Shown here: positions 36,192 to 47,224 of the stretch, piece by piece
Position numbering within the stretch: position 1 is the first letter of the stretch
How the letters are laid out: each line of letters begins with the position of its first letter
NCBI GenBank assembly: GCA_001574975.1
Contig: KQ965783.1
Location: 62,001 to 126,000 of the forward strand
Origin: Gonapodya prolifera JEL478
Lineage: Eukaryota; Monoblepharomycota; Monoblepharidomycetes; Monoblepharidales; Gonapodyaceae
Direction of reading: 5' to 3'
Length of the DNA stretch: 64,000 nt
Notes under the pieces: generated by a model
Databases searched by the model: none
Seen by the model: only the letters and a program-made list of their open reading frames with translations
Told to the model about the DNA's origin: nothing
Translations under genes and position numbers: made by a program

Positions 36192-36429
36192 CGCGGCATC
36201 GCGGGCAGAACCGTCTTCGTTGTGCGGGAATCGAACCGGGTGCTCGTCCGTCTGAGCGCGTGAAGGGACGGCGCTGCTGCTGCTGCCAGAGTGCGATCCG
36301 GATGCGCCCGCGTGGGCGGATGTCAGCGCGGATGCTGCGTCGTGCGTGTCCAGCGGAGTTTGTGCCTGGGGGTGGGTTGCCGGATAAATTCGCGACCTGT
36401 GCCGGGTAACCCCACTCCTCAATCAAGTT

Positions 36430-37400
36430 CAAGAGTGTCACTTTACTTTGGAGAGGACGCTTACCATCCGCTCGCGTGTCCGCCTCTCCAATGATGGTAC
36501 TCTTCGCAGTAACTTGTATACGGCGATCCGGCGATCCATTCCCCTGACGAGAGTTGAATGAGTCACCTCTTTGTTTTGGAGAACAACGCGCTCGCGAACG
36601 CTTCTCACACCCGTTCGCAAGCAGTTTCTCAGCGCAAAGGCCATGATCTGTTTTTTTCTCTCTGGTGCAGTCGTGGACGGAACATGAGTCGTCCCATTGT
36701 ACTGGATTTTGGAAGCAGCGGCGTCGGCACAAGACCACTCTGATCCATTTCCTCGAACTTTCGTCTAAATCATTTCAACTTTTGTATGGCCTGGCGAACT
36801 CTGCTCGCTGCATACCGCACCAGGATCGATAAGACAGCGGAAGTCTCACAGTAACCAAGTAGACTGAGCTTTTTGGAGATTGCAACGAGCGAGAGTATTC
36901 ACATCTTATCGCAAGCCGCTCTCAAATTGATTCGAGCTTGGGCCTGCTGTTGAGCTGTTTGCTAATGTGAGGATCGTCAGACGTAACACCGGACCATGAG
37001 ATTACCTTTTTGGTACTGGAACACTGTTTTCATGTGCGCCCGTCGTAGTGTGAGGCGATTGCTGTCACCATATTCACTGCATACCTCATGTGGATCCATA
37101 CGACAGCGGAATGCTCACAGTATCCAAGTCCACAAAGTGTTTTGGAGATTGCGGTGGGCGAAATTATTCACATCTTATCGCAAGCCACTTTCTCAATGTC
37201 AACCCGAGACGAGCCTTCTGTTGAGCGGGACGTGAGACAAGGTGCCGGACTATGGGACTCCTTTTTCGACACAGGGGCGCTTTTCTTTAAGCACGCCTAT
37301 ATAGCAGGGTCAGGGTCAAAATGCTCACGTCATACCACAAATGGACTCCATAGGACATCGGAAGTCTCACAGTAGCCAAGCCTTCTAAGCTTTATCGAGG
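36430..37400. repeat. Repeat block A, left copy (~250-bp units with hairpins)
   Basis: Contains about two and a half units of roughly 250 bp sharing GATAAGACAGCGGAAGTCTC, TTTTTGGAGATTGC, TATTCACATCTTATCGCAAG, GACTATGGGACTCC and CACGCCTATATAGCAGGG. The head (36440-36740) matches 39300-39590, in direct orientation. Hairpin elements lie near 36567, 36870 and 37136. No credible gene. Confidence 0.75.
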
Positions 37401-37429
37401 CTTCTCAGAATATTTTTCTTCCATTGTTT

Positions 37430-37800
37430 CCATTATCGTCCCGGTTGTCACCAGCCCCATGCGCCTCACATACATGTTGAGTCCGCGGTACACGAACGCT
37501 TGGCCCTTTCCCTCAAAAATTGCGCAGTAATGGTCTGTGCTGTGTTTTATGCAGGCATTTGATACCCAAAAGTTTCGAGCTCCAGACTTGTTCACGCAAA
37601 GAGCGTTCCGAGGCGACGTTCGTTTCTGTCTTCTTTCTTTGCACTGTCCAAATGGTTGGGCGTAGCACGGGAAGGGAGTACCGAATGATTTGGATAATTG
37701 ACAGCGCCCAGAAACTTAGAACACGCGAACAATGTTTCCAGGCGCAACGCCACTCTACGGGTAACCTTGATGAGAAAGCGACTGGGTGGGCCTGAACGGA
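37430..37800. repeat. Repeat block B, left copy
   Basis: Shares long stretches with 41730-42075 in direct orientation, for example GCGTTCCGAGGCGACGTTCG followed by TTTC, and CCAGGCGCAACG. Together with block A it forms the left half of a direct duplication around the F-box/Cys-rich gene. Confidence 0.7.
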
Positions 37801-37959
37801 TAAACTCGATCTTCCCCACGAACCGCTGACGCTGTCCGATCACCTTTTTCGCCCGTTTTGCGACGAGTCATTGGACTCGGAGCCGGTTTTCGCCGATCGC
37901 GGCTCGCGTTTTACTCGCACATCTCCTCGATCGCCATCGTGCTCTCACGGAGCGTCGCC

Positions 37960-38986
37960 ATGACATCCCCCAGCTATCCCCAAATCAATCTCCTTGGCCT
38001 TCCCATCGAACTCCTCCACGCCACGTTTTTGTTCCTTGCCACTGATTCCCTTATGAACCTCGGTCTTACCTGTCACACTGCTCATGGCATTGTCGCGAAA
38101 CTACCCTCTTGGTGTCGCCACGAGCTGTACCGTGATCAAAAGTTGTTCAGCACGCCCGAGGTGTACGAATCAGTCTTCAGACGTGCCGTCGATGTACCGC
38201 CACGGCTGATGTTTGGAGGCGATGCCTCAGCGTACATACATGGGGTGGTTTCAATTCCCCTCGACCGCGAATCCTTGCTCCCCATCGATGCGGCCCTGAT
38301 AGTGCGAATACTGGACACGTTCACCTCTCTCCGTGAAACTTCCTTTTTTGGATGCCTTCCATCGGGCGAGGAGTTTTTCGCATTTGGCGTCTCAGGAACG
38401 GAGGGTCTTCACATAGACATTGCGAGGGCTGCGGAAACTGGATCTGTCAGACAGCGAATACCACGCAAAACGCACTGCACAGGGGCCTCTCTTTCGTGGG
38501 GATCGTTCAGGCAACGCTGCCTGGGCAAGTGACTCTTCCTTCCCTTTTCCAGAAACACAATTGGTCCAGAAATTTCAGTTGCTCATGGACGCAGAACCAA
38601 GCCTCAAGGCCAACTCGGGTGTCTGCAAAATATGTGGCGATGAGCCCTTCTACTCATGGAGTCCTGACAACCAGTGTGTGTATTGCGATGACTGGGAACT
38701 TTGCTTGCGGTGCGGGCACCGCCTATTGTCGTATCCGAACAGGGGCGATCCACGGGGCACGTGGTGCGAAGCCGACTGTGCTGCTTTTGTCAAGCTGTGC
38801 TTCAAGTGTCGCCCGGAAGTAGGCTGGGAGTATTGCACATTCCCAAACTGTTGGAAGGAGTGCTGCCCCAATTGTTGGAAATCTTGTCGTGTCTGCGGAC
38901 ATGTCTCTGCCTTGTGCTGTCAACACGGCGAAGAATGCGAGCGCAGCCATCTTTGCGTGACGTGCTCGGGCGCAAGCCAGGTGTGA
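37960..38986 (+). CDS. F-box-like protein with Cys-rich C-terminus, apparent frame change
   Basis: ATG 37960 opens MTSPSYPQ, then an F-box-like segment (INLLGLPIELLHATFLFLAT then TCHTAHGIVAKLP). F-box proteins are substrate receptors of SCF ubiquitin ligases. The middle region (LDTFTSLRETSFFGCLPSGE) runs to GTEGLHID; the sequence then continues sensibly in another frame, LRGLRKLDLSDSEYHAKR, from about 38418. That implies a one-base difference, either a consensus error or a real lesion. The C-terminus is a dense Cys cluster with CKICGDEPF, CVYCDDWELCLRCGH, LCFKCRP, CCPNCWKSCRVCGH and CCQHGEECERSHLCVTC. This is likely to bind several zinc ions, in a family I do not recognise. The gene sits alone between duplicated repeat blocks. 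Confidence 0.6.
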
Positions 38987-39289
38987 GGTGTGCCGAGAGT
39001 TGATGAGATTTAATGGACTGCCAAATAACGGGAATGGGTACCAGACCCACACTTGCCCGTATTGCCACTCTGCAAAAGTACTGAGCGAGTGAATATATGC
39101 GGGGGGCGGGGGGTTTGCAAACGTACGTGAAGGGGTCGATGAAATATTTCGGTACCTGCCAGGCATCATTACTGTTTTGTGAATATGAGAACTTCCATGT
39201 GGGAATAATGAAGTCCAAGGCAAGAATGAAAACATGACTACATTGCCGACCCCAGCCACTCCCACGACTCGTCCTACACCTCTCGGCGA

Positions 39290-40380
39290 TTGTCTCTATC
39301 TCTCCTTTTGAATGTCTTTCCATCCGCACGCGTGTCCGCCTCTCGAATCATGATCCCTTCGCAGTATTTGCATGCGGCGGTCCGGTGCTCGGTTCCCCTG
39401 ACGACTGTGCAAGTGTCACCCCCCTTGTTTTGGTGAACAACGGGCTCGCGAACGATTCTCGGATACCTTCGCAAGCAGCTTTCTCAGCCCAAAGCGGTGC
39501 TTCGCTTTTCCGTTGGGTGTAGTCGTGGACGGGACATGAGTCATCCATTGTACCGGATTTTAGAATCAGCAGTATGGGTACGAGACCACGCAGATCTGTA
39601 TCCTCGAGCTGTCTTCTCAATCGTTTCAACGTTTGCTTGACCTGGCAAACCCTGCTCACTTCACACCGCACCAGGATCGATAAGACAGCGGACGTCTCAC
39701 AGTAGCCAAGTCGACCAACCCTTTTGGAGATTTGCGGCGAGCGATGGTACTCACATATAATTGCAAGCCCCTTTCTCAATATCCTTGTGCATGTCTGCTG
39801 TTGAGTTGAACGTGAGACACAACTCCAGACTGGACTACCTGTTCGACACCGGTAAACGCGCGTATATCGCAGGGTTAGGGTATTGCTGTCAACATATTCA
39901 CTTCACACCTCCGGTGGATCCATCGGACAGCAGAAGTCTTACAGTAGCCAAGCCGACCAACATTTTTAGAGATTGCTGCGATCGAAAAGTATACACATAT
40001 TATCGCAAGCCGCTTTCTCATTGTTCTTTCGACATAATGTCTGCTGTTGAGCGGAACGTGTGACGTGACGACGGACTATGGGACTACTTTTTGGATACAG
40101 GTGTGCTGATACCATACGCACCAATATCACAACCATATTCACTGAACAACGGAACGCTCATGGTATCCAAGTCGTCAAAGCTTTTTGGAGATTGGCGGCG
40201 AGCGAAAGTATTCACATCTTGTCGGAAGCAGCTTTCTCACGTCAATAGTCATTGGGTCTTCTATTCAGCGGAAGTGAGACGTAGCGACGGACTATGGGAC
40301 TCCGCTTTTCGATACCGAAGCGCTGTTTTCGCACGCCTATGCACCTTTTAGGGGTCTTTGCTCTCACCATATTCACGCCA
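39290..40380. repeat. Repeat block A, right copy
   Basis: Direct, diverged copy of 36430-37400: CATCCGCACGCGTGTCCGCC, CAGTCGTGGACG-type segment near 39520 and CACCAGGATCGATAAGACAG. Then three further ~250-bp units with GGAGATTTGCGGCGAGCG, TATCGCAAGCCGCTTTCTCA and GACTATGGGACT. The unit starts lie roughly at 39650, 39890 and 40130. Confidence 0.75.
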
Positions 40381-41720
40381 GGCCATCCCATGTCACAGCT
40401 CCGAGTAGGAGAAGCGTCGGCCCTCTTATTGGAGACAACGCGCTCGAAAACTGTACTTCCCTCTATATGTGAGCCCCTTTCTCAGGCGGATGAGGACGGC
40501 GGGACTATGAAGGGATACTGGCGACCCATCGCTTCTGTTTTGGAGATGGCGGCTTTGAGACGCATTTTCATGTTTTAGCAAATCGCACTCTCAACCTTGA
40601 GGAAGAACGTTGTTTTCCTTCACCAGACTGGCTGCGTGATGTATGGGAAAACAACCATGAGGTCTTTTTGGAGATCCTCAATGCTTCCGCGAACACTCTT
40701 TTCACTTTTCGTGCACTAAGTCTCCGTATCTTCACCATGATGTGCGTGGCGGTCACCGGGGCTGGTGTTTTGGAGACTGTTGCTTTTAGAGACTGACGTC
40801 CAGCCTTCTCACGTTGCCACTGCTTGACCTTAATTGTGGAAATTGATCAGTCGTTTCCCACTCCCCGAGGAAGGCGCACACGTATCTCCTTCTTCCTTCT
40901 TATTTTGGAGATCACGGCATGCAAAAATAGTTTGCAAACCGCGTTCTCATCGGGATTTTGTCTTGTGACGCCACGCAGATGATGGCGCTGTCAGTGTTTG
41001 GAGTTTGCAACACACGAGCGTTTTTCCCATGCGTTTGTGCGTCATGGTCTCACGCTACGCTCTTCATTCTCTTTGCGTGAGACTATCTAGAGTACAGCGC
41101 CTGTGACAAGTCGCTTTTGAGACAAACGGGCTGGTGAACGCTTCCTCTCACGTTGATGAGCCGTTTTCTCAAACGTGATGAGTTTCGCGTGGTCCAGTCA
41201 ATTGGATTTCTGCACACCTCATTGCTTTTCATTTTGGAGACTCTGGATGCCGAAGATCTACTCCTATGTGTCCGTCGACTGCCCTCTCGGGCACGACTAC
41301 TTTTTGGCCCTACTTTGCCCCTTCCATTTCGGGTGATGAGGTGGTACGAGGCACGATTGTTCGTTGCAAAAGCAGCTCGCGAACAGTAGCGAGTCTTCCT
41401 GCGATCCGCCGTATCAACTTTTACAGTCTGTTTTCTGTTGCTCGTGCCTTACGAAGCAGACAGTGAAGTAGTGTGGGCACCACCCACTTCATTTCCTCTC
41501 CAATGCTACATCCTCAAGGTCAGATTCGGTTGATAAAGTCATCTATCGATCAAATCGGAAGTAAGGTTGCGCCTTATCAACATGGCTGAGGGGGAACTGT
41601 GATCAGCGGGGACCTGAACAGGACGAAGTGGACAAATGAGGATGGCTTTTTTGGAGTTTGCATCGCTCGAAACCGTTTTCATATGGTCGTGCGCCGTATT
41701 CTCAGTATTCTCTTTTTTGT
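40381..41720. repeat. Dispersed TTTTGGAGA hairpin elements
   Basis: Gene-free stretch carrying repeated TTTTGGAGA...TTCTCA inverted repeats near 40430, 40545, 40662, 40770, 40905, 40998, 41232 and 41650. Example at 40545: GGAGATGGCGGCTTTGAG pairs imperfectly with AGCAAATCGCACTCTCA. No ORF in this stretch resembles a known protein. Confidence 0.65.
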
Positions 41721-42075
41721 TGTTCCCGTCGTCGCCCCGAAGGTATCAGTTGCCCACGCGCCTCACGTCTTAGTCCACGTGTGCGAACGTTTGTCCCTTC
41801 CCCTCGCACACTCCGCCTAATGGTCCGCTTTGTGTTTTGTAAGGGTAGTCAGATACATACCCCAATGATTCGAGCTCGAGACTTGTCCACGGATAAAGCG
41901 TTCCGAGGCGACGTTCGTTTCGCTTTCTTTGCTTCTGTTGTCCAAAAGGGTGAACGCAGCATGGGAAGGGAATAGGGTATGATTTTGAAAATTGACACAC
42001 CCAGAAACGTCCAAGAACTCGCGAGCAACGCTTCCAGGCGCAACGAAGCTCTACGTATCACCTAAATGAGAACAC
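41721..42075. repeat. Repeat block B, right copy
   Basis: Direct, diverged copy of 37430-37800, ending in AACGCTTCCAGGCGCAACGA. It marks the right edge of the repeat island; 42076-42344 is then the unmarked upstream region of the next gene. Confidence 0.7.
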
Positions 42076-42344
42076 ATTTTAGAATGCTGGGAATTCCTGG
42101 AGAAAAGGGGGATTATTTTCTGACTTTTAGGATATTTTAGTCGATTGCCAAGTGACATGACTGTCCATTCTGACCCCTCCATCAAGCTCAAAACTATCTC
42201 AATAATATTTCCGAGTGTTAGAGAAGAGTTATCACGAGTTTATGAAAGGGAAAGCCGGTTCGAGACTTCGATGTCGTTACAGTGACGTCACTGTCCGCAT
42301 AAAAAGAAAGACGGGGAAAAAGACACTATTCGAATCCCGAAAAC

Positions 42345-44306
42345 ATGCCTAACGACTACACGCACGAGGAAACGCACACTCTCCAGAAGGTTCAAGTCGC
42401 GGCATCACAAGGCAGGACTACAGAGTCCATGGTTCGTCCGCCTACTTTGACGACAGTGCTTCCGCAACCAACGAAGATTCTCCCCCAGTACCAGAGAGCT
42501 CTAGGGTCCATCAAGTCTCTTCTCAGACTCAATAAGCCACATATGGATGTCAACGCAGAAGAGCTTGAGGAGGAAGAGTGGGTGCTCGTCGTTCCTGGAA
42601 AGCCTTTCCCCGCTCTGAACGTGTTTTCAGCTTGTACTATCGCTACACGGGAAACGGAGGCGTACGGGAGCTTCGCATCGTTCATCATCACATCCATCAC
42701 GACGATGCAGACTTCTCCAGGCGCGGAGCGGTGGAGGAACACCGAAGCAAGGGAATACTGGAGAACGCCGCAGACTGGACGCGTGAAAAGCTCGGATCCG
42801 CAAAGGACTCTGCTGAAGAACTCGGGTAAGTGCTGTAATGTGATGGTGTGAGAAAAAAGCCAACAGCAGTGTTTCCAGGAGTCGTATTGTACATGGTGCT
42901 GAGTCTGGAGTTGAACATGCTCGGGAGGTAAGTTCATCGATTCAGGCAGCTGGAGTTTGTTTTAAATACCTCCCGCTTTGGCAGGAAATCGGCGCAGTGA
43001 CTCAAGCGGTCAAGGATGTGCCCCCGAACATGTATCGTCATGCTACCGAGGGAGCCCGCACTCTCTCGAAGGCAACCGAGACTGCCAAAGAAGCATTATC
43101 AAGTCTGTCTGTCCACGCAGCAAGTTCCGTGGATGTTCTCACCGACAGGGTCAAGGTGTGTTTCGGTGTGTAGAATCGTCACTTCACATTCGTCTTATAG
43201 TCCGAGTTCTAAAGCAACCCGTGAGCTCTGCGTCAAGTGCTGCAAGCTCTATCGCCAGCGTGGTCCGCAGCGATGGCCGCTCTCTCGCCGCGTCCGCCAC
43301 TTCAGCTGCGAAGAGCGCCGCAGCGCACGCAACAGGTGCCGGAGCGGAAATGCGCGACCGTGCAAAGTATCAATACGAGCGTGCTGTTGAGGGAGGCGAG
43401 AGGTGGCTTCGTGGTGCAAGACCCTTGAGAGGAACGATCGGACCGTGGGAGCAGGCACCGCTCACGTCGTTCTACGCGGCGTTGCTCGGCCTTTACCTCA
43501 TCATGCTCTGGAGGAGGTTCTGGAACAACAGGAAAAAGACAGGAGTGGGTATTATTGATTCAATGTGCTCGTTTACCCGTGTCTCATCATTGGTTTCGTT
43601 ACACCATTTAGAGTTGGCTTGGAAGTGCTCCACAGGGGACGGCTGAAAGACTCGGGTCTCACGAAAGGATTCCAAGTACGTCGACGTACGGCATATCTCA
43701 GCGCTTCCAAGAACTAACCTGCAACCCAGATGGAGAAGGGGAACCCGACAGCACCGCTGCAATTCAACGCACGACTCGTTCGACACGCAAGACGATGTCC
43801 GGGGGACACCTTGGGCAACCTACTCCAGAGCACAGTCCGCTCCACGAGATTGGCACGCCACTGTTGAGCGAAAAGACGTTGGAAACGTCGACCGTCCTCG
43901 GCACGACCGCACATCGGCGACCTCCACCAATCGTTCTGTCCCAGCCGCAGGAAGCGCTGCTGGCGTTTGGAGCCGTGGTGCCGTTCGCTCTTATGATGCT
44001 CGCGTTCCTTGAAGTCAGCGGAACCCACGCGTGGATCCTGCACGTTCTCTACATCGGATTGATCGGGTGGCTGTATGCGACAATTGAGCAAGGAGGAATG
44101 GACGGGATGAGTGATGAGTGAGTGTCTCTGTCGCCCCCCTTTTCGTCCGTCATACTGATGACTTTCCTTTATTGACACGCAAAAGATGGTTCCAGTTGAG
44201 CGACGACGCGCGAAACAGGCTCATCACCGGACTCCTGGCGGCACTATGCACTGCATCAATGTACAACGCGCTAGTGTCTGGAGTGGTTCGTGCGATTGGG
44301 ATCTAG
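42345..44306 (+). CDS. Hypothetical protein: Ala/Ser helices plus four membrane segments
   Basis: Unrecognised multi-exon gene. ATG 42345 starts MPNDYTHEETHTLQKVQVAA; later exons read ENAADWTREKLGSAKDSAEE, AVTQAVKDVPPNMYRHATEG and ARTLSKATETAKEALSSLSV. These are long amphipathic Ala/Ser-rich helices of a LEA- or apolipoprotein-like style. Membrane segments follow: LTSFYAALLGLYLIMLW (about 43480), LLAFGAVVPFALMMLAFLEV (43970), WILHVLYIGLIGWLYATI (44045) and LITGLLAALCTASMYNALVS (44220). The exon ending KKTG joins SWLGSAPQGTAERLGSHERI and then the frame through ATG 43795, so this is one gene rather than two. How the first exon connects near 42590 is unresolved. Probably an integral endomembrane protein; the function is unknown. 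Confidence 0.6.
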
Positions 44307-44853
44307 AAATGGGCGTGTGGCTGCCATGTCGTCGGGTTTGGGTTTGGGGGCAAGTAATGGATCACAGTGGAGTGGAGGAAAGTTGACACTGATAATCTCT
44401 TTGCGACTGTTCTTGACACATTTTAAAAGAATACAACGTTGTTTTTACATCTTTGTTGGACGGTGAATGAAGTCGCACATCTTTCCGAGAGGGGCATGAA
44501 TGTCTTGCCTTGGGTGATGATGAACTGTTAATGAAGCGATGGCCACAGCAGGACATCCTCTTCCTCGCAGATTCGAGTGCTGAAGCTATGAGATCCAGGC
44601 TTTGTCGAGAGGACATTCTTGCATCGAAGCTACCACTGTCGAGCTCCTCGTTCTTTCGCTCTTTCCTCCCGCTCCTCCCCACACACCGTCAGTGTGACGG
44701 CAGCCCACGCGGATAAACACGATCAACCGTGCTGTGGTGACCGCAGCACCGCGGTGTGGGGCAAATCCAATATTAACGAAGACGCTCGGCTTCAGTACAT
44801 AAGCGGCGTTGGCGGTGCGGTCTGATGGCAGAGACACCTCGACTTCGATTTCG
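44307..44853. other. Intergenic region
   Basis: 547 bp between the membrane-protein stop and the MDR start. Short ORFs on both strands lack any recognisable domain. Nothing else seen. Confidence 0.4.
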
Positions 44854-46767
44854 ATGCGCGCACTTCGCATCCACGCGGACAGGAAACTGCACCTGGACGA
44901 CGTCGACGCTCCGACGGCAACACCGGGCGGCGTCGTGGGTAAGTCGGGGCCTCGGGGGTGTTCACTTGCTGCGGTCGTGTCTCATTCTCTCTCGCTCTCG
45001 CTCTCTCTCTCTCCACCCCCAACTCCAATCTGCACCGAAAAGTTGATGTCCTCTACGTCCGCGTCTTAACCTACTCAAACGACGTCATCAGCGGGAAATT
45101 GGCCGCCTACGCGTTGCCAGAGTTTCCCACAAGTGAGTTGTCTTGCGGGGGGGGACGCGAGGTCTGGAGTGAGGAGCATTGAAGTGAAGGAGTTGGGACG
45201 AGAGGAAATCGAGGCGTCTGTCCCACCCGGAGCGTATTCCTCCGCCGGACGGAGGCGAATGATCCCGATCCAGCCACCGAGCGGAATATTCACGCGGAGC
45301 GTATATCGAGGGCGAGGCGAATGCATCGCGAAGCGGAATACTCTCGCCGGGACATAGACGGAGCTGATGGAACTTGCTGTCTGTTTGCACTTCTTCCTCC
45401 CCCTGTTTGGTCCTACCCTCCCTCCGTCCCTCCGTCCCTCCCCCTCCTCCTGTACCCCCTCCTTCTCTACTCCCCAGCATTTGGTCCCGGCTGTATCGGT
45501 CGTGTGCGCGAATGCGGGCAGGGCGTGTTCGACCTGGCCGTCGGCGACCTCGTGTACTGCGATCCGCAGGCAGGGACCTTCTCGAACAATGCAAAGTGAG
45601 TAGGGGGGGGAGGCGAGCGGAGGGAGGACACCGAGGCCTAAGCGCGGTGCCGCTGACCGGGGCGTCCGCCGGATGCGAATACACCGCGGAGCGGAATATA
45701 CTCACGCGGAGCGTACATCGAGACCGAGGAGTCCGCCGGAGGCAAATGATTGGTAAAGGACGGTAGGGGAGGGACAGGACGGATGAACCGGTGTCTGAAA
45801 CACGCGTCAACCCCGACCCCAACACCCAGTTTCGATACCATCCTCACCGGCCTCACACTAACAAGCGCCCTCGGAAAACGCGTGCAATCACAATGGAGAG
45901 AAGGCTCCTGGGCCGACCACCAACTCGTGCCCTTCACCAGCATCACCAAAATCCCTCACNNNNNNNNNNNNNNNNNNNNNNNNNNNNNNNNNNNNNNNNN
46001 NNNNNNNNNNNNNNNNNNNNNNNNNNNNNNNNNNNNNNNNNNNNNNNNNNNNNNNNNNNNNNNNNNNNNNNNNNNNNNNNNNNNNNNNNNNNNNNNNNNN
46101 NNNNNNNNNNNNNNNNNNNNNNNNNNNNNNNNNNNNNNNNNNNNNNNNNNNNNNNNNNNNNNNNNNNNNNNNNNNNNNNNNNNNNNNNNNNNNNNNNNNN
46201 NNNNNNNNNNNNNNNNNNNNNNNNNNNNNNNNNNNNNNNNNNNNNNNNNNNNNNNNNNNNNNNNNNNNNNNNNNNNNNNNNNNNNNNNNNNNNNNNNNNN
46301 NNNNNNNNNNNNNNNNNNNNNNNNNNNNNNNNNNNNNNNNNNNNNNNNNNNNNNNNNNNNNNNNNNNNNNNNNNNNNNNNNNNNNNNNNNNNNNNNNNNN
46401 NNNNNNNNNNNNNNNNNNNNNNNNNNNNNNNNNNNNNNNNNNNNNNNNNNNNNNNNNNNNNNNNNNNNNNNNNNNNNNNNNNNNNNNNNNNNNNNNNNNN
46501 NNNNNNNNNATTGTCTTCTCTTCTTATCCACATCCCCCCCACCTCCACTCTCTAGGCGAAATGATGCGCAACAACTGGGTCGTGCTCGGCAACTGGATGT
46601 ACCCTCCCGAAACGCCCAAGCACGTCATTCAAATGATCCAAGCGGGGCTCCTGGACACGACTGCGACAAAGTCGATTTGGTACAAGATGGAAGAGTTTGA
46701 TAGGGCGATTGCAAAGGCGGCGGAAGGTGGTGCGATGGAGTTTGTGGGGTTGGAGATACAGGGATAA
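44854..46767 (+). CDS. Zinc-type alcohol dehydrogenase/quinone oxidoreductase (MDR), gap inside
   Basis: Medium-chain dehydrogenase/reductase superfamily member, an NAD(P)H-linked oxidoreductase. Exon 1 (44854-44938) gives MRALRIHADRKLHLDDVDAP; exon 2 (45043-45132) gives VLYVRVLTYSNDVISGKLAA; exon 3 (45478-45595) gives TFGPGCIGRVRECGQGVFDL and AVGDLVYCDPQAGTF, the GroES-like catalytic domain. Exon 4 (from 45830) reads REGSWADHQLVPFTSITKIP before the 550-base gap at 45960-46509, which hides the Rossmann domain. The last exon, around 46556-46767, gives NNWVVLGNWMYPPETPKHVI and VGLEIQG. The usual catalytic zinc Cys-His pattern is not evident in the visible part (CIGRV at the expected glycine-rich place). 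Introns 2 and 3 both carry the intronic repeat. Confidence 0.85.
45205..45355 (+). repeat. Intronic hairpin repeat copy in MDR gene, intron 2
   Basis: Inside the 345-bp intron 45133-45477. It has GAGGCGTCTGTCCCACCCGG, CGCCGGACGGAGGCGAATGA, CGAGCGGAATATTCACGCGG, AGCGTATATCGAGG and GCGAAGCGGAATACTCTCGC. Sense orientation. A long pyrimidine tract (45360-45475) follows before the acceptor. Confidence 0.8.
45620..45758 (+). repeat. Intronic hairpin repeat copy in MDR gene, intron 3
   Basis: Inside the 234-bp intron 45596-45829. It has GAGGCCTAAGCGCGGTGCCG then CTGACCGGGGCGTCCGCCGG, ACCGCGGAGCGGAATATACT, CACGCGGAGCGTACATCGAG and GTCCGCCGGAGGCAAATGAT. Sense orientation. Confidence 0.8.
45960..46509. 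other. Assembly gap (550 N)
   Basis: 550 consecutive N bases inside the MDR gene. Open frames that run through it are artefacts. Its true length is unknown if N's were padded. Confidence 0.99.
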
Positions 46768-47224
46768 GGGCAGGTGTGATGGTGTGGTGGTGTGAAATAG
46801 GTGTTCAAATTTGGGTGAAATGTATTGAAATAAAAAACTATCGATGTACTTATCATGGAACGACTGCTCGATAAGTGACTTATCTTGGTGAACACAAAGT
46901 CTTACACTCGTGCACTCGGAAAACCTCGATGCATTTGAACGAGATACGAGGTGCACCACCACTCTCGCTTCTGAAAACTGCGTGGTGAAACTGTATCATC
47001 TATCTATGTGGTCATGGAAATACTGTTCCACATTCGACATTAGCATGGGGCGTCAATTTTCCTTGCGTTTTCTCGCGTCAGTGCATATCGTGCGAGGCGA
47101 ACTCAGAAAATGGGTCATGGGGTTTGTAGGAGACAGTTGCATCACCATTCGCTTGCGACAACGAGAGCATACAAATTGACCACCATTCTATTACATTATT
47201 CTAACAATGAAACTGCCTTTGGGT
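46768..47224. other. 3' region of MDR gene and spacer
   Basis: 457 bp. AATAAA lies at about 46829 (gaaataaaaaac), a plausible poly(A) signal for the MDR gene. No other feature seen. Confidence 0.4.

Noticed and set aside
36200-36260. tRNA-like T-loop (GGTTCGATTCCCGC on the minus strand)
   Set aside because: The flanking bases do not form a T-stem and no acceptor, D or anticodon arms are visible; the site lies just upstream of the chosen PIG-P start codon.
43795-44306. Separate small membrane-protein gene starting at ATG 43795
   Set aside because: The frame continues upstream through well-formed splice sites to the exon ending KKTG, so it is better read as the 3' part of the 42345-44306 gene.
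45750-46700. Long open frames through 45960-46509 on both strands
   Set aside because: They are produced by reading the 550-base N gap as open sequence.
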